Positions 48,538 through 59,200 of a stretch of 64,000 nucleotides of DNA are shown piece after piece. The DNA is from Coniella vitis. Lineage: Eukaryota; Ascomycota; Sordariomycetes; Diaporthales; Schizoparmaceae. Location of the stretch: positions 2,666,001 to 2,730,000 of the forward strand of contig WUJK01000004.1 in the NCBI GenBank assembly GCA_011317545.1, read 5' to 3'. The notes below the pieces were generated by a model. The model saw only the letters and a list, made by a program, of their open reading frames with translations, was not told the DNA's origin and did no database searches. Numbering within the stretch: the stretch's first letter is position 1; the number at the start of each line of letters is the position of its first letter. Both the position numbers and the translations under genes were made by a program.

Positions 48538-49675
48538 TCAAGGTGACGGACTCCTTCGTCGAGAACCTTTGGTGTGTCGGTCTCGGTCCCGGTCCCGTTC
48601 TCGGCGACGTCCATGATCTTCCGACCCATTCCGATCACTTCGCCGACGGTCTGGGTCGCGGTCGCGCGTTCTGCGTCTGTCGTCATCATCTCGTCTGCTC
48701 TCTTCTCTATCCTGCGAGTCACGCCGCCGTCTTTCCCGACGCTCACTAATCTCATCACGGTCAACGCGCCATCTTGGTCGTTCTTCACGCGCATCACGAT
48801 CATCGTCATCATCATCACCTCGCCTCCGTCTCCGCCGGCGTCTCTCTGCGTCTTCCTCCTCCCGATCGTCATTATCGCGTCGAGACCGATGCGACCGGTG
48901 CCGTCGACTGCTGCTATGCTTCTTTTCGCGATCCTGCCTTCTGTGCTCCCGCCGTAGCGCCTCATCAACTTCCTTCTTCTTCTCCTCAATCAAGAACTCC
49001 TTCATCGGGTCGTCGTCATCATGTCCCTCCAGCAAAAGCTGCAGCTCCCTCTCCTCCTTCAACATGGGCCTGATCCTTCGAACCTCTTCATCCGTATCTG
49101 TAGCACCACCGCCTTCCATATCTGTGTCACTTGCTCCCGGTCCACCTTCTTTGGCAAGTTTCTCCTCCCTCTCTCGCCGCTGAATATCCTCCCACCCAAC
49201 TTTTCCATCCTCAATATCCTCATCGTCCTTCATCTTGTATCGCGCATGGTCGACACTCACCATACGCCCATTGATTGTCGCGCCACCTAGGTTATCCACC
49301 GCGAGATCGGTACTCCGCTGGTCCTCGTACTTCAGCCAGCCGAACCCGCGGCTCTTGCCAGTCTCGCGATCGCGCGCAAGCTTGAGGAACACGGGCTCGC
49401 CGTACTGTGAGAAGATAGTGATGGCATCGCCTTCCGAGAGCTCGTAAGGAAGGCCACCAAAGTAGATGAAGGCTGTGTCACGGTAGTCAACGTGCCAAGA
49501 GGCGTTAGGAGAGCTACAGGTTTTGAGTTCGTTGGTTAGCAGGCTGAGTTCATTTCGGGTGATTAGGATGTGCCGCGATGCCTCGACCCTGAAAGAAAAG
49601 GCATGGGACTGTGACATACATTCCCTGTTCGATCTCCTTCTTGTTGAGCTCTTGGATGGCGCGGATCTTGTTCAT
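48538..49675 (-). CDS. IST3: U2 snRNP/RES complex RNA-binding protein Ist3 (Snu17/RBMX2)
   Basis: Ist3 is the RRM protein of the RES (retention and splicing) complex, acting with Bud13 and Pml1 in the activated spliceosome. Exons 49675-49620 and 49513-48538 join in phase 2 (AT|GTATGT...CTGTAG), giving 343 aa. Exon 1 encodes MNKIRAIQELNKKEIEQG, which matches the family's N-terminal helix, and exon 2 continues SPNASWHVDYRDTAFIYFGG. The RRM has RNP2 IYFGGL and RNP1 KSRGFGWLKY, followed by VDHARYKMKDDE. The remaining 200 residues are acidic and then strongly Arg/Asp/Glu-rich with RS-like parts; yeast Ist3 (about 148 aa) lacks this, whereas animal RBMX2 has a similar tail. The stop TGA is at 48540-48538. 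Confidence 0.93.
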
Positions 49676-50736
49676 GATGGGCGGGCGCGCGATTGAGGCG
49701 TGCGCCTCGGGCTCAGGTAGACAAGTGGTGCTAGTTGCGGGATAAACTGCGGAATGCAAGCCACTCGTTTATTGACTAGGAAGCTTGAACGTCGAGTGCA
49801 TATTCTTTCAAATTGCTGCATAGAAGTGTTGACGCGTTGTATTATGAGTACGCCCAGAAGCCCGCCAGGCAAGGCATGGCTTTGATAAATTTCGGGGTGA
49901 CGTCTGTTAAGCCTCCAAAAGGTGGGACCGGCAGTCAGTGAGTACACTAATTTCAGACCCCATCACGCATTGTTTCATTGCGCAGTGCAGACCACTCGCG
50001 GAATGTACAGTATTGCAAAAAGTGTACAGTCATGTACATTCTGGAGGTGTTGACAGTAAAATACTGTGCTCGAATCGGAGCTATTGGTACTTGAGTATAG
50101 AAGAATTGCCTGCAAAAGGGGGAGTTTTCGCAAAGTAAAACACAGAATATCATACATAGTAACTGTCCATCAAGGCCCATTGCTGGGGCGATGTCTTGCT
50201 GTAGACCCTTGGCAACAGCTCTCTTGGAGCTCTTCGCCAGTGTAACGAACCCCTGCAAGTTTTAGCTCATGGGACCCCTGAGGCTACAGTAACTAATCAC
50301 TGTGTCACGCTGTCTGGAATGTGTACAGGCCTACCCAAAGTAGATGTCAGCCCAAATAAACCTCCGCGCAACTTCCATGCCATGTACAAAGTAGCAGGCT
50401 ATAACGTCGCCAATTCCACGCCTCTTTCGCATTGACAATCGCATACGACCTTGCACCTCGCCACCAAGCGCAAGTTCTTAGCTCTGCAGTACAGGCGAGC
50501 AGCTTCGCTCATCCCACGCGTCCTTGTTCTTGGACGGCGGGAAACCCACGTTGGGAGCTAGTCCCAGCAACCACCGCGCCCTGCACACCGCACCGAACCG
50601 CAGCACCCCCGCGAATCAAGCCTCCGCCCCCCCCCCCCGGCCAAACGCCTAGCAATGCTTCGCAACTCTTGTACTGAGGCCTAAGCAACGGATACCAGTT
50701 GCGACAAACAGACAAGTAGTAGCGAAGCGCGTCAAA
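49676..50736. promoter_or_regulatory. Divergent intergenic region IST3/dynein light intermediate chain
   Basis: About 1.06 kb between divergent start codons. It contains one TACATAGTA motif (50153-50161) and a C12 run (50627-50638) about 100 bp before the dynein gene start. No gene is seen. Confidence 0.5.
50153..50161 (-). promoter_or_regulatory. Single TACTATGTA motif (minus orientation)
   Basis: An exact copy midway between the two divergent start codons. Its function is inferred only. Confidence 0.3.
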
Positions 50737-52650
50737 ATGTCGGCAGCGAACGCGAACCGTTTCTCAACCTACACCAGCGCTTCGGGCTCTGCCGGTTCCG
50801 AAGGCAAAAATGGCGAGCCAAAGAAGGCCATGTGGAACTCGATGCTCGAGTCTGTCGCCAGCGGGAAGCGTCTACCGGAGAGGAACTTGCTTGTGATGGG
50901 TTTGTTACGCCGATTCTTGCCCACAGACCCAGGAGGATTGTCTTGTCATACTGATTGATGCCTTGCGCTAGGTGGTACCGTGGAGTCACAGCGAGACTTT
51001 ATTGAATCGCTTTCCAGCAGCGAATTGCGGAGGAACTTTGACAGGCAAACTAAGGTTCCGCCTGTTGCCAACCAGTTTGCGCTCGGCTACACCTACTACG
51101 ACCTTCTTGACGCAGACCACGAAGGTGCGTTGCTGTTGGGAGCTTTCTCTGTAAAGAGACATAAAATCTGACTGCTGACTTCTTGCCGACAGACATACTT
51201 GCCCGAATTTCAGCATACCTCCTCACCAGTCCCTCGCCCTCTTTCGCGCCCCTCATAAAACCACTCCTCACCCCACAATCAATACCGAACACGCTTCTCG
51301 TCGTTCTCTTGGACTGGTCGGAGCCATGGTCTTGGGTCCGACAACTCAGGGAATGGATGCTTCTGTTGCGGACTGTCCTCCTGGCTTTGCCCGATGAAAA
51401 CAAGATAACCATGGAAGAAGTCATGAGCCAGTGGAAAGAGAGGGGCCGCGGCGGTGCCCTGAATTTGGATGGCACGCAAGCGACGGCTGCCAACGAAGGG
51501 GATGTGTCGCTACCGCTAGGTCCAGGAGAATGGGTGGAGCCATTAGGCTTGCCTCTGTGTGTGGTTTGCCAGAATGTAGGTTTCGTCTGGATGTTGAGTT
51601 GTGAATACACCCCAGCTGACCATCTTCCGACGTACAGGCTGAGAAAATGGACGCCCTTGAAAAGACGCAGAGCTGGAAAGAAGAGGACTTTGATCTTGTC
51701 CTACAGTTCATGCGAACAATACTATTGAGACGTAAGGACTCCTTGGACCCATGCCCACAATTGACAGTGTACTGACAGCAGAACAGATGGAGCCTCCTTG
51801 ATTTACACTTCCTCTTCAGCACCCTCACAATTACAGACTCTAGCGCACTCGAGCTTAGGCATACATTCCCTTCTAAAGAAGCAGCCCCTTAAGCCCAATG
51901 TCATCGACAGGGACAAGGTTGTTGTGCCGCCGAATTGGGACTCTTGGGGCAAGATTCGAGTGCTAAGGGAAGGCTTCGACGTCGAGGCTGTAAGCGAAGG
52001 ATGGTCGATTGACCTCGAAACGAAGTTTCCACCACCAGGCCGCAACGCTGAAAATGCAGCAAGTGCTGCAGCAAACGGAGTCGAGTATGACACGGACGGC
52101 TACGAAATCACGCCCGGTTCAGCCGTCACCGTGTACGAGGAGTCCATCCGGAACCCTACCCACGACGCGCTGCACATGGCTGGGCGAGACACGCATTCTA
52201 CAACACTGGAGGTCGAGACACAGGACACACAGCTCTTTCTCGAGGCAAGAAGCAAGCAGCTCGAAGCACATAAGCAAAAGATGGAGGAGGAAGACCGCGC
52301 CGGTGCCAAAGCACAGCTCAAGGACAAGAAGGCGAGGGACGTCGAGCAAGACGATAAGACAGCTAATGTCAGTGATCATATTGGTCCGGTTCAGTTCAAC
52401 GTGGGCGGCATCCAAGTCGACGCGGATGACATGATGAAGCGGTTGCAGGTACGTATCAACCGCAAAAGAGAAACGCCTTCAAGCCACTAACGAATTCCAG
52501 GATCGCAAAGTATACGCTTCATCGCCGGAGCCAGAGAGCCCGGTTGAAGAAGCACCAGATCAACAGCCATCCATTGATACTGAAAACCTGCAGAACTTCT
52601 TTGCGAATTTGATGAACCGCAAAGGGCCCGGAGCCAAGAATGGTGTCTAG
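50737..52650 (+). CDS. Cytoplasmic dynein 1 light intermediate chain
   Basis: This subunit stabilises the dynein heavy chain and links it to cargo adaptors; in moulds it is needed for nuclear and endosome transport. Six exons fit: 50737-50899, 50972-51124, 51193-51575, 51638-51731, 51787-52448 and 52501-52650, giving 534 aa. Features: MWNSMLESVASGKRLPERNLLVMG, then GTVESQRDFIESL where GTPases have the P-loop Lys, so the nucleotide site is degenerate as in fungal members. Further on come FALGYTYYDLLDADHED, TLLVVLLDWSEPWSWVRQL, GLPLCVVCQN, MRTILLRHGASLIYTSSS, and DKVVVPPNWDSWGKIRVLREGFD. The C-terminus has a charged coiled coil and ends with TENLQNFFANLMNRK, resembling the adaptor-binding helix of this family. 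Intron 1 uses a GTTTGT donor. Confidence 0.93.
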
Positions 52651-55562
52651 AGAGCCTTCTCCGGGCCAGAAGCCAAGTCAAGGACTGCAAATTGGCCGCC
52701 ACCCAACGTCTGTGCAACTTGGGCGGCTGAGGCAATATGACAGCGAATACTATGTGTTTGTCTTGAGCGCATACGACTGAGAATATACTACCGCATGAGA
52801 AAGGCGTCGGCAATGTCATTGAGGAATTTTGCTTTTTCCCCTTTGCTTTTGTACAAGACCAGATCATAGAAAAACAGCAAGTTGCGGAAAGGGCTGAGGG
52901 GGAAGAGAGAGAGGGGGGGGGGGAATGTGTGCCTTGTCGTTCCGCCCTTGGTTCGCTCTTGGGTAAGAAAAAGAGAGAGCACAGCCAAGGTTCGATGAGG
53001 CGGTGCGGGCTGGGATGAGTAAGGTTAGTTAAGCAGGTAGAGTAGATACCCATAAAGAAAAGCATTTAAAAAAGCAAGATTCCTGGTATTCGTGTGAAGG
53101 CGTTGGCTGACGTGCTTGCTATCCATATTATTGTTGTCTGGCGCCTTACACCCTGATATCTGAATACTACCTGAAGAGAGCAAGCAGGCTACATTGTGTT
53201 GTGTTTTGCTCGGACATTGCGGAAAGCAACTGGTCCGACCGTTGCTGTCAATTGGGTGGCGTGTCCAAATGCACGCGAGAAGCGTTCCGGCTTCGAGATG
53301 CAGTCAGAACTCAAAAGAGAGTTGTGCTTTTGCAGGTCTATACTCCTCGCCAGAAGTTGTGACATGGAAGATGCACACTCGGGCATGTTGGCAAAGCCAA
53401 AGAGAGCCTCCTCCCCCGTGGACAGACAGCATAGAGAGATGTGGACCGAGAGAAAGCTAAAAGTCACAAGGAAGGGGAAAACCACTGCTTAACCCACTCA
53501 CGATTCGTTTCTTTCTTTTTTTCCTCTCCTTTTGCCTTTCTTTTTCCTCCAAAGAATCACGTCAAGACTTTCACCAGGCGTACTGGAATGCTCGAACGAC
53601 AAGGCGAACAGTCTGAACGGGTCTCAGATCGCCTAATTCATTAGTATTACATAGGTATGCATGAACACATCATCGGTGCAAGCACGCTCGCCGCCTGCAT
53701 CATCGAGTCGCGAAATCGACTGATTTCTTGTCTCGGCCATATACACCCCTTTTTTGTTTAAAAGAAAAGCGGTACAAAAGGGGCTCTCATATATAAATAT
53801 ATGTTGTGCTTTCATTATTTACAGACTGGAAAGCTTCATCCCAGAAAGAGGGGTAAGCCAGCCAGCAAAATGTGGCATTAATGATACGGTAGTACTGCTA
53901 TATGTAACGGCAACGTCTTCTTTGGGGATACATATCCGTCCAAGGAGGTTACAAGCGGTACTGCTAAAAAAGAAGGGAGTGGGCTGACCCTGGGCAGATC
54001 CGTCTGGGTGTTGATTGGTGGGGAAGAGGATGAAGAAGTCTTTGGCCCAGTGACAGGCTTTGGCGCACTTTGGCAGATTCACGTATGATATACTACCCAG
54101 AAGTGCTAGACCGGCTTGGGAGTGCAACGTACCAATAACACAATGTGCACATATGATACGCTTTCTGGTGCTCTGCTTCGTGCATCGCTTCTTGATGATC
54201 CAAGTGTGGCAAGTGGATGAATTCGAGAACCTGACAAGTCGAGACCCGAGAAAACCAAATACTCTTTTTCTTGTTCTTTTTGTTCTCAATTCTGTTTGGG
54301 ATGATGAGAATTTTGAAGTAGCCAACACATCACGGATGCTTTAGAGTTCAATTTTGAGAAAGCAGAGGATTTACAGTATACACACCGGCAGGGTGGGAGG
54401 CTGCATGTTTCCCTGGGTGAGACAAAGGCGCGAACTAGGGACGGCATATCGAATGTCAAGAGCGGCTCGCGCGTACTATGCGGGAGAGCTACGCAATGGA
54501 CGGTCTCGGTAAGGTGCATGCGATAAAGTGACGTTGAAAATGAAACCTTTTGTTTCTTTGGGTTTGTTTGGCAAACCGACGGCCCTTTTACATAATAGCA
54601 GAAACACGCACAAGAATAGCATCACAGCCTATAGAAGGGGCTCTAGAATGTGTTGACAAACATTGGTGGAATGACCCATTTATTGGCTGAGGAAGTGTGC
54701 ACGAAGGAGATGTTCAATGTTTATACATAGCACATGGTGCTGGAGTGCAATGATCAAGGTGTCGTGCGCACTCCCTGTTATAAGACGACGTCGGGATGAT
54801 CGTGGAGAGGCTGAGTGTCAGCCTTGCGCCATGCCTAGGTGCCCCACCAAGGAGCAACGGAAAGCAAGTACCGAACCATGTCAGTGTCCGTGTACCTAAC
54901 AAATGAAAGAAGAACAGAGCTGATTCAAAGACTCCTTTTTTTTTTTTTTTTGGTCGTTACCATAAAAGTGTCGACAGTCTAGACACTGATCTCTCCCGCA
55001 TTTCGAGGCACAAAGGTACGATGGCCGCATGCGGGCAGAACCGGGAACCGGGGTACCCCAGCTTTACCCCCCAATATGCCCCCAGAGCCTCTCTGCCTCT
55101 TGGCCATAGCACATCTGGCCGCTGGGCCCGCCTGGCCCGCTAGGGGCCGATCCGGGGCCTCCCGATCGTATGACTTGGCCACCAGAGAAGCGCGTGGGTC
55201 GAACGAACCAAGGCTGGGGCGAGCTTGTGTTGCATGTTGCGTGCCGTCCTGCGATCGCTGCAATCAGCCCACTTGTGGAATTGATTCAGTGCTGGATGGT
55301 GCGCATATGATGCACGACTCCGACTTGAATTCTCAGATGGCAATGAATGGCCCGTTTTAGGAAAAAGTTTATCATTCACCATGGCGAAAGGCAGTGATGT
55401 ATTTAAGGGAGCTCCGAGGTGTCCAAGATGCTGGGAATCAACCGTATTCATCACCAATCAAGCAATCCAACAGAGCAGCACAAGAAGCACTTCACACAAA
55501 CCTCAACGACAACAATAACCTCGTTGGTAACATCATCATATACATAAAATTCACCATCAATC
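52651..55562. other. 2.9-kb intergenic region
   Basis: No supported gene. It includes a G11 run (52913-52923), a T-rich stretch near 53514-53550, another near 54937-54951, and the promoter of the following gene with a TATA-like site near 55400. Confidence 0.45.
55400..55407 (+). promoter_or_regulatory. TATA-like element TATTTAAG
   Basis: It lies about 156 bp upstream of the ATG at 55563 and is followed by an A/C-rich leader of the kind seen before fungal start codons. Its position fits a core promoter; this is inference. Confidence 0.35.
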
Positions 55563-56234
55563 ATGGCGACTCTCAAGCAGCACACCGTCCATCACGTGGA
55601 ACCCGCCATCCACGACTCGACCTTCTTCTTCGTCGGCCCCTTCGACGACAACACCTTCTGCCGCGGGCCGCAATGCATCAAGCCCATTGACACATCCTTC
55701 TTCAAGCACACCTTCTCCCAGCACTCCTCTCTCGCAGCCTCGCCTGTCTCAGCGCACGGCGACGTCTTTGGCTCGGATGACGAAGACGACTGTGCCGTCA
55801 TGGCCGACGACGAGGCACAATCCGAGGATGAACTGCCTCCGTCCCCGCGGAGACGTCACTCAGGCGCCATGTCCATCAGCGACGAGGACCTTCCCTACTG
55901 CTATGACCGCGAGGCTCTGCAGCGCGACACGGCTGCGCACCGAGAGAGACACCGCCAGCAGCTCAAGGCCTTGGCCGGAGCCGCGAACAGGGGCGAGCAC
56001 CACCACCCGACTACCTTTGCCGCGCACGAACAGTGGGACAGCGAGGTTGATGGGCCACACATGGCACTCTGGCAACCCGAGTCGCAGCGGTCTGCAATGG
56101 ACTGCAAGAGGAGGCGCATTGAAACGACACCTGCGGTAGCGCCAGCCAGCCCTGTCGTTCCTCAAGACAACGTTCTGGAGCACAGACACAGTTCAGAGAT
56201 AGAGGGACCAATGATGGCTTTGTGGGGCGTGTAA
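55563..56234 (+). CDS. Unrecognised, probably disordered acidic protein with duplicated GPxMALW motif
   Basis: A single-exon frame of 223 aa starting with ATG after an A/C-rich leader; I do not recognise the family. It begins MATLKQHTVHHVEPAIHDS, then FFFVGPFDDNTFCRGPQCIKP, a hydrophobic and Cys-containing segment. The middle is acidic (GSDDEDDCAVMADDEAQSEDE), followed by a likely phosphorylated Pro/Ser/Arg stretch (PPSPRRRHSG) and a helix rich in Arg/Gln/His. A basic CKRRRIE could be a nuclear localisation signal. The 11-residue motif SE[VI][DE]GPxMALW occurs at residues 160-170 and again at 211-221, two residues before the stop. Coding is supported by strong GC at third positions and by the coherent repeat. 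A TATA-like element is upstream. A regulatory or nuclear role is only a guess. Confidence 0.75.
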   Translation: MATLKQHTVHHVEPAIHDSTFFFVGPFDDNTFCRGPQCIKPIDTSFFKHTFSQHSSLAASPVSAHGDVFGSDDEDDCAVMADDEAQSEDELPPSPRRRHSGAMSISDEDLPYCYDREALQRDTAAHRERHRQQLKALAGAANRGEHHHPTTFAAHEQWDSEVDGPHMALWQPESQRSAMDCKRRRIETTPAVAPASPVVPQDNVLEHRHSSEIEGPMMALWGV

Positions 56235-59200
56235 TTGAAGACCTGGTGGACTCTTTATCTTGCCTTTGTTGTTATTTGTTTTCAAACTTTTGTCACGAGC
56301 GGTTGGGCTGGTCACTGTGTTTTGACCATGTTGTTATGAATATGGGCGCCGCATAGCACCTAAGGCGTTCGATATTCGGGAATCGGGAATTGGGAAAACT
56401 TGGGCATTTACAGGCGCTTCTGGAGCGGATCTTACCACCATTACGGGAACATTATCGGATATTATGGGACAAAGGCATTGCTTGTGGATCATGGCTTTGA
56501 CTTCGACATTAGTACTATACTGAACATTTATATTCGGATGTATCAATCATCGCTCTTCTAAATTACCATATCTTCAGGACTGTTTCTGAACTGGAAGGGA
56601 CTCATTCTGCGTCTTGCCTTTGCCCACGTAATTAATGTCTAGTAATATCCAAGCATTGTCTTAGGCGTGCATATGCGCAATGAACTGGCGCCAAATTCTT
56701 GCGTTCAAGTCCATGCGATTCCGTACGGGCAACATTGGATCAGCCTCAAGACCCGTCAACGTACTCTGCAGAGGATGGCACCTATTCTTTATGTTCACTC
56801 GAGCTGAAAGGAAAATCAACCCGAGAATGGAAAGGAGAAGGAGAAGAGAATGTTCCTAGGACGGATGTAGGCCTGATATTGCCTGAAATCTTCTGTCTCG
56901 TGTGTATCTGTGACATACAAACGGCCACGACAGCGGGAGCCACAACGAGCGCATCGTTCATAGAATACCATGCGCATCTGGAACAGATGGCGTGATCTTA
57001 CAGACTCAAATAGTAAGCTTCCAGGTTTATAACGTTGACGACAAAGGATGAAATGGTCTGCAAATCTACTCGGACGATTGAGTACGTATATCATCAGTCG
57101 TTCTACATCTAAATGCATTGGGAATGCTGAGCAAAGAGAATACACCCACCAGAGTAATCGCACAATGTTATCTGAGTAATTGTTGAATGTCAGCATGGTT
57201 CTCGCTATTTATTGTGGTGGTGCTCTTGCAAATGGTGCATTTAATCGTATCAGAACTGCCAAAACACCAAGGTAAGATGGCAGGGCAAGGTTTTAGCAGG
57301 GGCAAAAGGCTTCATTGAGCAAAGAAAAGGAGACAAAGGGCTCAAAGGGGGATGGCAGGGGTGCCGCTACCATCCAGGAAGCGTGCTGCTCCCCAAGACA
57401 GCCATGAGAACCTCACGCCAGGCAGCCATTGCACCCCCGGTCTGGACAAGGGACGGGGTCTTGCCTCCCTGTTGACTATATATATGTGAAGTTTGGACCA
57501 GTCTACCAAGAAGTTGTTCGTTGGCGCAGTGGTCAGTTTACCAGACTTTCCACATGTACATCGAGTCCGTTAGCCTTCAGCAAGCTACCCTCCCGCAGTT
57601 CCCTCCACCGAAAGCTGCCTCGGATCTGGGTACGACTCACCAGGCGCGGTACTGGGGAACGTATGCTGCCAAGACGCCATAAGACCGCTCGGCGGTATCC
57701 CAGAGGCCAATGGGGCCAACTTGGGATTATTTTTTGGGTGGTTTTATGGTGTTTTGGATGCTGTAGCGAGGAAAACCGTTCCATCGTGGTGGTGGAGCGC
57801 GAGGCTGAGGATTGGAATGGAGTCGCGAGAGCAAGGCACTTTAGCTCGACCGGTACTTGGACAGGGAACAGTATGCGGAGGCTGAGGGTTCGAATCCGAG
57901 GGAGAGCATGGTCTTTCTGGGGACAGTTCTTTCTTTCTTTCTTCTGAGATTGCTGCCTGCTCAACTTCCAGTCCCTTTTCGCTCGTGGCCTTTTCCCCCA
58001 CTGCTACTGTTCTGTTCGAGGATAGAACCGCGAGTCGCTTTCTTGGCTTCTTTTCAATGTTTCGAATGTCTGCATTCAAGTGCTTTTGTTTCGATCCGCG
58101 GCCTGCGATACGCATCTGACAGAAACACAACACGACAACAGCAACGCCACTGGGACACAACAATGCTCATCAGCACACAAAGATTTCGACGATTGAGTAT
58201 TAGCGTAAGGATATCCTTCAGTCCCTTAATGATATTTTCTCAAAGCCAAAGGTCATACGATACTGATATCAGCACCTACAGACCGTGTTACTCCTAACGT
58301 CACTACGAGAATGTCCTTCATTGTGCAAAGCTGGGCGTCGCGTTCGCCCTTGACGTCGAAGCCGTCGAGCTTGATAATCCCCAAGGTCATGGAGCATGAT
58401 GACCAACGCTTCAAGCACGAGATAACCACTAATAAAATAAACTTACTAGAAACGATGAATGTGTCCTCCGCGAACAGGACTCATCACCCGTTTGAGTGTT
58501 CTCCAGCAAGACTTTCCTGAATTCATAAACAGTCCTCCAGATCGAGCCCACATCGCCCTTTCATACATCAACAAGCGCAACAAGGTGGCAAAACACTTCT
58601 CAAAGATGCTGAAACCGTAGCAGACACAAATTCAAGATCAGAACAAGACCTTTTCCCCAACATATCGTATACGCAATCAGGTCATAGGTAAGTGAGCCCT
58701 CAAGGAGAATATCCATTGTGTGACAGCTTGTCTCGAAACGAACCACAACAACAACAGAATGACTAGCCCTGCAACGTTTATAAACACAGTTGGTATCGCC
58801 AAAGCAAAGGTTCCAACGAGCTAGAACAATCCTTATCTTTCCAGTGCCGACAAACCATTGAGGTGGCGCTTGTCTATTTACGACTCCGAGGCATCCACAA
58901 TGCAAGACGCATCGACACCATGTAGCGTCGACATCGACAATAGAAACAACGAGAAAATACCGTAACAATAAATAGGGTTTGCGGCTGAAGGCGAACAAGC
59001 TGTTGTCTTCTTTTGAAACAATACCATACCTTTAACTTTATATCGTTTTAAATCTAGGTAGCTAGGTTTGTGGCTAACGACGTTGGATCGATGGATCGAT
59101 GTATCAATTCAGTAACTTCACTAGGATCAGAACCACTATGTGCCCCCGCAACCTCCGCAGAATCCATCTAGGTCTCGCGGCCCCGGTTGCCTGGGGACTG

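Noticed and set aside
57522..57897. tRNA-like A box (TGGCGCAGTGG, 57522-57532) and B box (GGTTCGAATCC, 57887-57897)
   Set aside because: The boxes are 365 bp apart, no acceptor stem can be paired around either, and a closer B-box-like sequence near 57628 also lacks a matching acceptor stem.
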